The notes: generated by a model from the sequence alone, not told the origin. A stretch of DNA of 37,845 nucleotides from Syntrophaceae bacterium CG2_30_58_14 (GCA_001873745.1 MNZQ01000087.1:1-37845); one strand, 5' to 3'. Counted from the stretch's first letter, positions 29,166-37,671 are shown. Numbers and translations are program-made.

Positions 29166-29474
29166 TTTCTGTTACCTCCCACACCCGAACTTTTTTCCGG
29201 CGGACCCCAAAGGGGATCCGCATCCGCGTTGATCCAGGGCGTTCTCGTTCGTCTTCGCGATACAGTCCATTTTCATGATACAGGGATCAACGGAAAAAGT
29301 ACATGGAGAATGCCTTTTCGCTTCCCTTTTTTCTTGACAGGCCAGACGATTTCATGAAGAGTCGCCGACCTGTGGCCTAAGAAGGCTTCGAGCCGATCAG
29401 GTCGATACATGATCCCGTTTGTATCCCCGGGGGAAAAGATCCCGGAGACGATTTTCTCAAGGACAGGAATTTTC

Positions 29475-30347
29475 ATGGTCATCTACCTCAAGCTCTTCCT
29501 GACCGCGATCTTCTGGGGCGGCACCTTCGTGGCGGCCAGGGTTGTCGCCCAAGACGTGGGTCCCTTCTCCGCATCGTTTCTGCGGTTTTTCACGGCATCC
29601 CTTTTCCTGATCGTCATCATCATCATGAAAGAGGGGCGGGTCCCTCGCCTGCAGCGGCATCAGATCATCCCGGCGGTTCTTCTTGGCATGACGGGGGTCT
29701 TCGCTTACAACGTCTTCTTCTTTCTCGGGATGAAGACGATCCCCGCCGGCCGGGCCTCCCTGATCGTGGCCACCAACCCGGTCTTCATTTCGCTGTTGTC
29801 CGCCCTCTTCTTCGGGCAACGGCTGGATGCCAAAAAGGGGATGGGCATCTTCCTCTGTCTGACCGGCGCGACCCTCGTCATCTCCCGGGGAGATCCCCTT
29901 TCGATCTTCACCGGAGGCGTGGGATGGGGAGACGTTTACCTCCTCGGCAGTGTCGCGAGCTGGGTCGCCTACTCGCTGATCGGCAAGGTCATCATGAAGG
30001 ACTTCTCGCCGCTCGCCGCAGTCACCTACTCCTGCATCATCGGCGCCGCCGCGCTGCTTGTCCCGGCCTGCATGGAGGGTCTCCCCGGCCGGATCGGCAA
30101 CTTTTACCCGGGGGATTGGATCGGCATCCTCTATCTCGGCTTTTTCGGAACGGTCCTCGGCTTTTTCTGGTATTATGAGGGGATCCGTGCAATCGGCCCC
30201 TCCCGGGCATCGGTCTTCATCAATTTCGTTCCGGTGAGCGGCGTCTTTTTCGGCTGGCTGATGCTGGACGAGGCCGTCAACCTCTCCCTGATTGCGGGCG
30301 CGGCCTTGGTCATGGCCGGCGTCTATCTGACCAATCGCCCCAGTTGA
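29475..30347 (+). CDS. EamA/DMT family transporter
   Basis: About ten TM helices in two repeats: FWGGTFVAARVVAQDVGPFSASFLRFFTASLFLI, SLIVATNPVFISLLSALFFGQRL, FGTVLGFFWYYEGIRAIGPSRASVFINFVPVSGVFFGWLMLDE. Start reassigned to ATG 29475. Confidence 0.85.
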   Translation: MVIYLKLFLTAIFWGGTFVAARVVAQDVGPFSASFLRFFTASLFLIVIIIMKEGRVPRLQRHQIIPAVLLGMTGVFAYNVFFFLGMKTIPAGRASLIVATNPVFISLLSALFFGQRLDAKKGMGIFLCLTGATLVISRGDPLSIFTGGVGWGDVYLLGSVASWVAYSLIGKVIMKDFSPLAAVTYSCIIGAAALLVPACMEGLPGRIGNFYPGDWIGILYLGFFGTVLGFFWYYEGIRAIGPSRASVFINFVPVSGVFFGWLMLDEAVNLSLIAGAALVMAGVYLTNRPS

Positions 30348-30368
30348 CGGGTTTTGGCAGAAATTCCA

Positions 30369-30396
30369 TTGACACTCTCCGCGAAGGCGTATAAAA
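30369..30396 (+). promoter_or_regulatory. sigma70-like promoter (TTGACA-N15/16-TATAAA)
   Basis: TTGACA 30369-30374 and TATAAA 30390-30395, then SD AAGGAGG before the ATG at 30432. The spacer is slightly short. Confidence 0.5.
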
Positions 30397-30431
30397 ATCG
30401 ATCCACCATTAAATAAGGAGGTCAGAAAATC

Positions 30432-31259
30432 ATGCAGGCTTTGTTTACATTAACGTCGTCGGAATCCAAGAGGCTCCTCGGCAAGGCCGTCGCGGCGATG
30501 CCCGAGGTGCAGCAGGCGAAGAACAACGGGTATCTGGTCGTCGGGCGGGGTTCAACCAACGCCTTCATCTTGGAAGAGCTGATGAACAGCCGGATGGAAA
30601 AGGAGAAGTATGTGGCCGGTCAGATCATCAAAGGGGTGTTTTGCGTGCTCGGGCCGGGGCAGAGGACAAAACCGATCACCTTCCACAAGGGCGAGATCCT
30701 GAATGTGGACCCAGGCGCCGTCATCGACAAGCTGACCCCCGGCGATATCATGATCAAAGGGGCCAATGCGGTCGATCCGTTCGGGAATGTCGGCGTCGTC
30801 ATGGCGGGTCCGAGCGGCGGGACGATGGGCCAGTTCTACATGGCCCTGAAAGCGCAGGGAGTCGCGTCCCTCTATGTGGTTGGTCTCGAAAAGCTGATCC
30901 CTTCCGTAGAAGAAGCGGCCCGGTACGGCGGGAAGCTGATGTTGAAACGGACCATCGGCTGCCGCACGGGGATGGCCTGCATCGCAGACGGCCGGATTGT
31001 GACGGAGATCGAGGCCATCGAAACCCTCTTCGGCCTGAAGGCCATTCATTACGCCTCCGGCGGCTGGGGGGGAGCGGAAGGTTCCGTCACGCTGATCGTC
31101 GAAGGGGAAGAGGACGAGGTAAACCGCTGCCTCGACCTCATCGAGGGGATCAAGGGCGAGCCGCCCCTGCCCGCCGTCAAGGACGCCTGCAAGGGCTGCG
31201 GCGCCCCGTGCAGTTTCAGCGGCAAGGACGTGCAGGAACTGCCGGCCTATCTGCGATAG
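30432..31259 (+). CDS. conserved hypothetical protein with C-terminal CxxCxxxC tail
   Basis: 275 aa with a clear SD and promoter; DIMIKGANAVDPFGNVGVVMAGPSGGTMG core and terminal CKGCGAPCSF. I could not assign a function. Confidence 0.75.
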   Translation: MQALFTLTSSESKRLLGKAVAAMPEVQQAKNNGYLVVGRGSTNAFILEELMNSRMEKEKYVAGQIIKGVFCVLGPGQRTKPITFHKGEILNVDPGAVIDKLTPGDIMIKGANAVDPFGNVGVVMAGPSGGTMGQFYMALKAQGVASLYVVGLEKLIPSVEEAARYGGKLMLKRTIGCRTGMACIADGRIVTEIEAIETLFGLKAIHYASGGWGGAEGSVTLIVEGEEDEVNRCLDLIEGIKGEPPLPAVKDACKGCGAPCSFSGKDVQELPAYLR

Positions 31260-31405
31260 AAACGATAGCGAGGATGCCGGGCGATGGGAATCTTCCGGGA
31301 GGCGAAACCGTACAACGGCGCGGCGGTCAAAAGCCTCCCGGAAACCGCCGGAGGTTCGGGAGGTCGGCGCCGCCGCGTCGATCCTGCGCTTCGAAAGAGA
31401 CCCCC

Positions 31406-31500
31406 ACTTTGTCCTTCCCGTAAAAGCGGAAACTTGGGGACAGATTTCAAATCTGTCCCCAAAAAAGGACTGGATTCCTGCTTGCGCGAAATGACGATTT
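31406..31500. repeat. imperfect inverted-repeat element carrying an internal perfect palindrome (31434-31462, copy C)
   Basis: Inner TTGGGGACAGATTT-C-AAATCTGTCCCCAA (14-bp arms) flanked by ACTTTGTCCTTCCCGTAAAAGCGGAAAC and GGACTGGATTCCTGCTTGCGCGAAATGACGATTT, which resemble the halves of another common palindromic repeat. Confidence 0.7.
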
Positions 31501-31575
31501 ATCGAGTTCCAGGCGAAATTCAAGGTCTCCATACGATCCTCCGGAGCGGTTTCGCCGGCGGATTAGGAAGCCTCC

Positions 31576-32133
31576 ATGAATGATCCGGACATTCGGAAAA
31601 TGAATGACGAGCTCGCCCGGAAATTCGGGAAGATCGAGGCGGATCTTGTCGCCTGCCGGGGAATCGGGATACTCTTCGAGAAGCTGCTTTCGGGGAGCGG
31701 GGAGGCGTTCGGCATCCCCTTTGTCTGGCTCTCCATTCTCCGCAACCCGGAGACGGAAACCCTCCTCCGGATCCTGAACGATTCTGAACTTTTGCGAAAC
31801 CGCCTGAACGTGATTGAACCGTCGTCCTTTCTGGAGGTCTGTCCCAACAGCCCCTCCTCCGTGATCGCCTCCGGGGATCTCCGGCCCTTCTTCCGCCTGA
31901 TGCCGCCCAACGTAAAATATTTCATCCGCTCCCTCGCCGTCGCCCCCCTCGCGCTCCATGGGCGCCTGATCGGCAGCCTGAACCACGGCGACGCCTCTCC
32001 GGAACGATACAAATCCGGCATGGGCACAACGCTGCTGGACCATCTGGCGGCGACGGTTTCCAGGCGCCTTTCCGATCTTCTCACGCCCGAGGGAAACAGC
32101 CCCGCCGGTCCGGAGGGAAAACATGAGGCTTGA
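31576..32133 (+). CDS. GAF-like / DUF484 family protein
   Basis: N-terminal helical segment, GIPFVWLSILRNPETETLLRIL, FIRSLAVAPLALHGRLIGSLNHGDASPERYKSGMGTTLLDHLAATVSRRLSDLL. Confidence 0.7.
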   Translation: MNDPDIRKMNDELARKFGKIEADLVACRGIGILFEKLLSGSGEAFGIPFVWLSILRNPETETLLRILNDSELLRNRLNVIEPSSFLEVCPNSPSSVIASGDLRPFFRLMPPNVKYFIRSLAVAPLALHGRLIGSLNHGDASPERYKSGMGTTLLDHLAATVSRRLSDLLTPEGNSPAGPEGKHEA

Positions 32134-32219
32134 GGCGCCCTTCACGCCCCATCTCACCACCGTGCTTCGATAACCTTCATCCTGTACGCAACGGCGGTTC
32201 TATGGTAGGAAGCCCCATC

Positions 32220-34322
32220 ATGCATGAAGCGAATCTCAGAAAAAAATCACACGGAAAAATCGAAAGACCGCACGGGAGGCAACCGGCGGGGAAAGCCCGC
32301 CGGGGAAGAGATAAACGGCCCCATCTCCGGATGAAACCGGAGGCGGAACCGTCGTTGAAGCCGGTCTTCGCGAAGATCGGGAAGCCCGCGGCCGCGACGT
32401 TCCGGCCGGACCCCTTTCAACGGGACGCCCTCGAAGCCGTCCGTAAGGAAGACTGCCTGGTCATGGCCCCCACCGGCTCCGGGAAAACCTGGATCGCCGA
32501 GGAGGCAATCCGCTCCGTCTTCAAGAACGGGGGGCGCTGCTGGTACGCCTCTCCCCTCAAGGCCCTGACCAATGCCAAATGGGTCGAATTCGGCAACCAT
32601 TTCGACCCCGCCAACGTCGGCATCGTGACCGGGGATACGAAGGAAAACACCGACGCCCCCATCCTCGTCGGAACGACCGAGATCCTCCGGAATCAGCTCT
32701 ACGACGCGATGCACAGCGGTCGAAACCTGAACTGCGACCTCGTTATCCTCGATGAGGCCCATTTCCTGGGGGACCGCGACCGGGGGGTCGTCTGGGAGGA
32801 GATCATGATTTACCTCCCCGTCCGGATCAACCTGCTGCTGTTGTCGGCGACGATCGGCAACGGCGAAGAGATCGCCGCCTGGCTCGCCTCGATCCGGGGC
32901 AAGCCGTGCCGGGTCATCCAGGAAGAGAACAGACCGGTCCCGCTTTTCCCTCTGTTCCTCCACCCCTCCGGCCGCCTGATGCCGCTGGTCGAAAAGAGCC
33001 GGCTCTTCGGAAAGATCGACGATTTCATCGGTCGGCGGCCGCACGGCCGTCCGGAACGCGGTCTCCCGCCGTTCGGAGAGATAATAGCGGTCCTTGACCA
33101 TTTCACCCTCCTCCCGGCGATCTTTTTCCTCAAATCCCGCTCCGAATGCGACGCGGCCCTCGGGATGTGCGGCGCTCCGGCCGATACCGAGGCGGATGAG
33201 GCTTTCCTTCCGGATTTGGAGACGCTCCTGGAGCGCTTCCCCTACCTCCGGAACCACCGACAGCTCCATGACCTCCGGACGGCCCGCGTCGCCGCCCACC
33301 ACGGCGGACAGCTTCCCGCCTGGAAATTCCTCGTGGAGACGATGATGAAGCAGGGGCGCCTCAAGGCGATCTTCGCCACCTCCACCGTCGCCGCCGGGGT
33401 CAATTTCCCCGCCCGGACGATTGTGCTGATGAATTCCGACCTCTTCAACGGCCACGAGTTCTCACCGCTTTCCGGCACGGAATTCCACCAGATGACGGGA
33501 CGGGCGGGCCGACGGGGGCAGGACCGGGTGGGGTTCATGCTGACCGTTCCGGGGCGCTTCATGGATCTTATCCACGTCCGGAAGCTCCTCACCCGGAAGC
33601 CGGAGGCGATCACAAGCCGGATCCGGAGTGATTTTTCGATGGTCCTGAACCTGCTCCTCTCGCAGACCCCGGAGGACATCCGGGAGATCTTCGAGAAATC
33701 CCTGGCCGCCTATCAACAGCGCCATGGCGGAACGCAGGGGCAGGCGGAAGAACAGACGGATCTCTGGATGGATTTTCAACGCCACCTCCGCCTGCTTCGG
33801 GAGGAGGGCTTTGTCGGCATGGACGACCGGCTGACGGAAAACGGGGCCTGGGCCTCCAAACTTCGCCTGGACCAACCCCTCCTGATCGCGGAATGCCTGC
33901 GGAAGGGGGTCTTTCCACGGGGGGATGAAAAACTTCTTGCCGCGGTGATCGCCCCCTTCGTCTATGACGGGGATCAGGATCCGGCCGTGATCCGGAAAGA
34001 ACTTCCCGGCCGGCTGACCCGCGCCTACGACCGCGTGATTAAAACCCTCTCGCCGCTGGCGGGGCGTCTGAAGGCGGGGGGATTCCCGGTCGCCTCACTC
34101 TTTCTCTGGCCGGCCGTCGTGATTTATGAGTGGGCGGCGGGAGGCGACTGGGATCGGATCATACGGAAGGCGGGGATCGCCGACGGCGATATGGCCATGC
34201 TGATCATGCGGACGGCGGACAACCTCCGGCAGATCATGTCTCTCCGGGAGACGCACCCTGAAATGGCGGCGATGGCGACGGAGGCCCGGGGGGCGATTCT
34301 CCGCGAGCCCGTTGTTTTCTAA
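32220..34322 (+). CDS. Ski2-like DEAD/DEAH-box helicase
   Basis: FQRDALEAVRKEDCLVMAPTGSGKTWIAEEAI (Walker A), VILDEAHFLGD, LLLSATIGNGEEIAAWL, IFATSTVAAGVNFPARTIV, QMTGRAGRRGQDRVGF. The ORF opens at 32130 (TTG); ATG 32220 with upstream AGGAAG is a plausible start. Confidence 0.85.
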   Translation: MHEANLRKKSHGKIERPHGRQPAGKARRGRDKRPHLRMKPEAEPSLKPVFAKIGKPAAATFRPDPFQRDALEAVRKEDCLVMAPTGSGKTWIAEEAIRSVFKNGGRCWYASPLKALTNAKWVEFGNHFDPANVGIVTGDTKENTDAPILVGTTEILRNQLYDAMHSGRNLNCDLVILDEAHFLGDRDRGVVWEEIMIYLPVRINLLLLSATIGNGEEIAAWLASIRGKPCRVIQEENRPVPLFPLFLHPSGRLMPLVEKSRLFGKIDDFIGRRPHGRPERGLPPFGEIIAVLDHFTLLPAIFFLKSRSECDAALGMCGAPADTEADEAFLPDLETLLERFPYLRNHRQLHDLRTARVAAHHGGQLPAWKFLVETMMKQGRLKAIFATSTVAAGVNFPARTIVLMNSDLFNGHEFSPLSGTEFHQMTGRAGRRGQDRVGFMLTVPGRFMDLIHVRKLLTRKPEAITSRIRSDFSMVLNLLLSQTPEDIREIFEKSLAAYQQRHGGTQGQAEEQTDLWMDFQRHLRLLREEGFVGMDDRLTENGAWASKLRLDQPLLIAECLRKGVFPRGDEKLLAAVIAPFVYDGDQDPAVIRKELPGRLTRAYDRVIKTLSPLAGRLKAGGFPVASLFLWPAVVIYEWAAGGDWDRIIRKAGIADGDMAMLIMRTADNLRQIMSLRETHPEMAAMATEARGAILREPVVF

Positions 34323-34412
34323 GATGACCTGGGAATGATATTTGTTGTTCAGAAACCCCGTAGCGGCGATTCCGAAAGGCTGCATCGATTTTTCGGACTC
34401 CCCATTTGTCGC

Positions 34413-34442
34413 TTGACATGGCCACGGACAACGTTATATAAG
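34413..34442 (+). promoter_or_regulatory. promoter upstream of tRNA-Glu (TTGACA ... TATATA/TATAAG)
   Basis: TTGACA 34413-34418; TATATA 34435-34440 (N16) or TATAAG 34437-34442 (N18). Confidence 0.6.
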
Positions 34443-34502
34443 CCCCGCTTTCCGAGGGATGTTCAATGGCTGCATCATCCTCTCCATTGAACGCTTACAG
34501 AT

Positions 34503-34578
34503 GTCCCCATCGTCTAGTGGCCTAGGACACTGGCCTTTCACGCCGGCGACCGGGGTTCGAATCCCCGTGGGGACGCCA
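34503..34578 (+). tRNA. tRNA-Glu (anticodon TTC), CCA encoded
   Basis: GTCCCCA...TGGGGAC acceptor stem, CTGGC-CTTTCAC-GCCGG anticodon arm, CGGGG-TTCGAAT-CCCCG T arm, followed by G and CCA. Confidence 0.95.
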
Positions 34579-34586
34579 ATAATATC

Positions 34587-34620
34587 AAGGGACCGGGTTT
34601 GGCTATCGGGTCCCTTTTTT
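34587..34620 (+). terminator. Rho-independent terminator after tRNA-Glu
   Basis: AAGGGACC ... GGTCCCTT stem immediately followed by a T run (TTTTTT). Confidence 0.8.
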
Positions 34621-34726
34621 CATGACCCCGGATCATTCTTTTGACGGCAAACCCGCTTCCCGCCGTCTCCGGCTGCGGATGGATGGACCGTTCAGCCATC
34701 CCGGCATGGAACCGGACGATTGTCGG

Positions 34727-35314
34727 TCATGAGAATGTTCGCTCGAACAACTCCGCAATGGCCTTTTTGCCGTTCTCCTGGAGAAATCTCGTCCCCGTCC
34801 CCGCAAAATGCGGTTGGCTGATGACCGGTTCGTTCCCTCTCTCCCGTTCAACCCAGTCCGACTGACTCCACCAGAACCACGCATTGCGCTTTTGATCGAA
34901 CACGAACAGCGGCTTGTTGCAAATTTTGGCGAACTCCGCGCCCCATCCCGTACCGCCTTTCACGGTCCTGTCCGTCAGGATTTCCCCGACCACGTAAATC
35001 CCTTGCCCACGGTTGATCTGATACCAGATGCTCTGCAGGACTTTGCGCAATGTAGGGCTTTCCGTATAGCGACGATTCATCAATTTCGAAACGTATTCCA
35101 AGCTAACGTCGCCATTTTTCAGTTCTTCGTGATTCAGGATGCGCACACCCCGCTGACGGCCCCGGGCGTGTCCCTCAAACGTGAAGTTCACCTCCTCAAT
35201 CCCAAAACGCTCCGCATTCGCACCAAACTCCGCTTCAGCCCCTTCAGCGCCGCCGCTGAAAAGAATTACATTGTCCTTTTTCACGCCCGTTCCTTTCCTG
35301 AATGCCGCTATCAT
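34727..35314 (-). CDS. SLOG-like (LOG/DprA-type Rossmannoid) uncharacterised protein
   Basis: N-terminal VILFSGGAEGAEAEFGANAERFGI, central LRKVLQSIWYQINRGQGIYVVGEI, KGGTGWGAEFAKICNKPLFVFDQKRNAWFWW. The SGGAxGA...GGTGWx pattern recalls SLOG-type nucleotide-binding proteins. Confidence 0.65.
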   Translation of the reverse strand: MIAAFRKGTGVKKDNVILFSGGAEGAEAEFGANAERFGIEEVNFTFEGHARGRQRGVRILNHEELKNGDVSLEYVSKLMNRRYTESPTLRKVLQSIWYQINRGQGIYVVGEILTDRTVKGGTGWGAEFAKICNKPLFVFDQKRNAWFWWSQSDWVERERGNEPVISQPHFAGTGTRFLQENGKKAIAELFERTFS

Positions 35315-35436
35315 TATTGATGCACTGCATGAAGCTTAAGAACAAAACCCCATACAAACACGCCTAACCGTATTCTATCACGACAGGGCGGATTCTTGAA
35401 AGGACTTTTCTTGAAGGGCTCCGTGCGAAATTTCCA

Positions 35437-35466
35437 TTGGCAATCCAAATCCGTTGCGTGTAGTAT
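35437..35466 (+). promoter_or_regulatory. possible promoter of the NDH-2-like gene (TTGGCA-N18-TAGTAT)
   Basis: Spacing-compatible -35/-10-like hexamers in the divergent intergenic region. Confidence 0.35.
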
Positions 35467-35504
35467 CCCTCCAGACCAAGTGAAAAAATAAAAAAGGTTT
35501 TTAT

Positions 35505-36866
35505 ATGTTGCCCGACACCGAACTGAAACCGGGTTCCAAAGGGCCAATGAGCCATGGCGCAAGGCCGAGGGTAGCCATTATCGGCGCGGGCTTTGGCGGG
35601 CTCTGGGCCGCCAGGAACCTGGCGAAAAAACCGGTCGCTGTCCTTGTTGTCGATCGGAACAATTACCACACCTTCCTGGCTCTCCTCTACCAGGTCGCCG
35701 CAGCCGAATTGGAAGCGGAGGATATCGCCTATCCCGTGCGCAACATCCTCTGCAGAGATCCCAACATCGACTTTGCTTTGGCCCATGCCCGGCGGATTGA
35801 CATGAAAAACCGTGTGATCGAGACCGATGGCGAGGCGATTTCCTACGATTACCTGATTCTGGCCACGGGAAGCATCTCTCATACGTTCGGCGTGCCGGGG
35901 GTGGAAGCCCATGCCTATTTTCTGGAGACCCTCGAAGAGGCCGTGGTCCTGAAAAACCACATCATCTGCTGTTTTGAAAGGGCGGCCCGGGAGACGGACG
36001 CGGTTAGACGGAGAAGCCTTCTCACATTTGTCATCGTGGGCGGCGGCGCCACAGGCGTGGAGTATGCGGGCGCGCTCAGCGAGCTGGTCCATGGTCCCTT
36101 GGTCCAGGACTACCGGACGATCGATTTTGGCGCCGTCCGGATCATCCTGTTGGAGGCGGCGGACACTCTGATCCCCGGCATGCCGGAGTCCGTGCGCCGT
36201 TACACGTTTGAGAGGCTTGGCAAGATGGGCGTTCTGGTGCGATTGGGGGCGCATGTCGCGGAAGTAACCCCGGACCGTGTGATCCTGGGCGACCTGGATG
36301 AGATTGAAACCCAGACCATTGTCTGGACCGCCGGTGTCAAGGGCGAACCCATCGCCGGTCTCTCCGGACTCCCCACGGAAAGGAACGGGCGTGTCTCCGT
36401 CCTGCCGACGCTGCAAGCGCCCGGCCACCCGGAAATCTATGTGGCCGGCGATCTGGCTTCGATCCAAGAGAACGGTCGCGTCCTGCCGATGGTGGCGCAG
36501 GTGGCTATCCAATCCGGGATGGCTGCTGCAAAAAACATCTTGCGACAAATTGAGGGCCAACCGCCGCAGCCTTTTCGTTATCGCGATCGGGGCTCGATGG
36601 TCACCATTGGCCGCAATACCGCGGGAGCGGCCATCGGTTCCGCCACCTACACCGGTTTCTTCGCCTGGCTCCTCTGGCTCGGCATCCACCTCTTCAATCT
36701 GATCGGTTTCCGCAACCGGATCATGGTGCTCATCAACTGGGCATGGGACTATCTGCTCTACGAACGGGCCGTCCGCTTTGTCTTTCCTGCGGAAACGCCC
36801 TCCCTTTCCAAGTCATCCTCGTGCGCCTGCGGGACCCGGCGTGACGATGATTCCCCCAATGGATGA
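35505..36866 (+). CDS. ndh: type II NADH dehydrogenase-like FAD-dependent pyridine nucleotide oxidoreductase
   Basis: RVAIIGAGFGGLWAARNLAKKPVAVLVVDRNNYHTFLALLYQVAAAELEAEDIAYPVR, second dinucleotide fold VIVGGGATGVEYAGALSEL, IYVAGDLA...VAQVAIQSGMAAAKNI, hydrophobic C-terminal region. Confidence 0.9.
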   Translation: MLPDTELKPGSKGPMSHGARPRVAIIGAGFGGLWAARNLAKKPVAVLVVDRNNYHTFLALLYQVAAAELEAEDIAYPVRNILCRDPNIDFALAHARRIDMKNRVIETDGEAISYDYLILATGSISHTFGVPGVEAHAYFLETLEEAVVLKNHIICCFERAARETDAVRRRSLLTFVIVGGGATGVEYAGALSELVHGPLVQDYRTIDFGAVRIILLEAADTLIPGMPESVRRYTFERLGKMGVLVRLGAHVAEVTPDRVILGDLDEIETQTIVWTAGVKGEPIAGLSGLPTERNGRVSVLPTLQAPGHPEIYVAGDLASIQENGRVLPMVAQVAIQSGMAAAKNILRQIEGQPPQPFRYRDRGSMVTIGRNTAGAAIGSATYTGFFAWLLWLGIHLFNLIGFRNRIMVLINWAWDYLLYERAVRFVFPAETPSLSKSSSCACGTRRDDDSPNG

Positions 36867-36896
36867 TCCGTTGCATCACGATCTGCGCCGCCGGCT

Positions 36897-37190
36897 TCAT
36901 CGGCCGAAAAGATGGCGGACGGCCAGGAGCGGATGCCGCCATGTCATCCTCGGTCCCGCGAATCGCATCACCTCCCGGATCCGCGCCTTCATCTCCGGCT
37001 TGTAACAGTGGATCGTGCAGCGGCCGCAGGCCGGCTTCTCTTCCCCGAAGGGGCACTTCCCGATCCGCCGTTCCGCGTAGGCGGCCAACTCCCGGCAGTT
37101 CGCGCAGGGCCCCTTTACGCCGTGATGGCGCCGGCAGTAGAGGTCGATCATGAGTCGGACGGTCCGGACTTCCCTCTCCAACCGTTTCAT
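36897..37190 (-). CDS. YgbA-like protein (nitrous oxide-stimulated promoter family)
   Basis: 97 aa: EREVRTVRLMIDLYCRRHHGVKGPCANCRELAAYAERRIGKCPFGEEKPACGRCTIHCYKPEMKARIREVMRFAGPRMTWRHPLLAVRHL. Confidence 0.85.
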   Translation of the reverse strand: MKRLEREVRTVRLMIDLYCRRHHGVKGPCANCRELAAYAERRIGKCPFGEEKPACGRCTIHCYKPEMKARIREVMRFAGPRMTWRHPLLAVRHLFGR

Positions 37191-37194
37191 CCGT

Positions 37195-37641
37195 TCACCA
37201 GAAGCCCCTTTCCATGCAATTCCCGATGAACTCGAGGGATCTCCGGGGCTTGGTCGTCAGGCAGTCGAAGAGCTTCCTTCCCACATCCGGATAAAGAGGC
37301 GTTCCCGCCAATTTTTCAATCGGCGCCCAGGCAATGTCGAGGGAGTGGGTGTTGTCCGGCCGGATTTTGGGGGTCCCGCGGATCTCGAGGGCCTCGAAGA
37401 TGATGTGCAGGGTCTGGGGATGCCGTTTGGTGGCGGGCGCCTCGCCGATCATGATGACAGCGCCGACTTCGAGTTTGACGCCGAGCTCGTCCCGCCACTC
37501 GTTCACAATCGCCTCCCGGAGGGGAGTGTCCTGATCCACGCCGCCGCCTGGCAGGGCAAAGATCTCCTTGCCGCCGTAGATGTACTTCATACAGAGGATC
37601 TCCCCTTCCCTTTCGAATACCGCTGATACCCTTACCCGCAT
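37195..37641 (-). CDS. Nudix hydrolase-like protein
   Basis: MRVRVSAVFEREGEILCMKYIYGGKEIFALPGGGVDQDTPLREAIVNEWRDELGVKLEVG, a Nudix-box-like segment with substitutions. The ORF opens at 37668; Met at 37641 fits better. Confidence 0.75.
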   Translation of the reverse strand: MRVRVSAVFEREGEILCMKYIYGGKEIFALPGGGVDQDTPLREAIVNEWRDELGVKLEVGAVIMIGEAPATKRHPQTLHIIFEALEIRGTPKIRPDNTHSLDIAWAPIEKLAGTPLYPDVGRKLFDCLTTKPRRSLEFIGNCMERGFW

Positions 37642-37671
37642 TTTGCCTCCTTTCACTCGAAAATGCACCTC

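Noticed and set aside
29200-29221. Hairpin GCGGACCCC-AAA-GGGGATCCGC upstream of the YitT-like gene considered as a terminator
   Set aside because: Imperfect (one bulge) and the T-run lies on the wrong side for a terminator in either relevant direction.
28293-29357. 354-aa + strand ORF opposite the YitT-like gene
   Set aside because: Highly charged, low-complexity translation typical of the antisense of a membrane protein; the - strand frame has clear TM and DUF2179 features.
31284-31583. 99-aa ORF after the hypothetical gene
   Set aside because: Its middle is the translated palindromic repeat (GTDFKSVP); treated as non-coding repeat DNA.
34503-34578. tRNA-Glu as a proven genomic-island attachment site
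   Set aside because: No integrase and no duplicated tRNA 3' end were seen in the remaining sequence, so this is kept only as a hypothesis.
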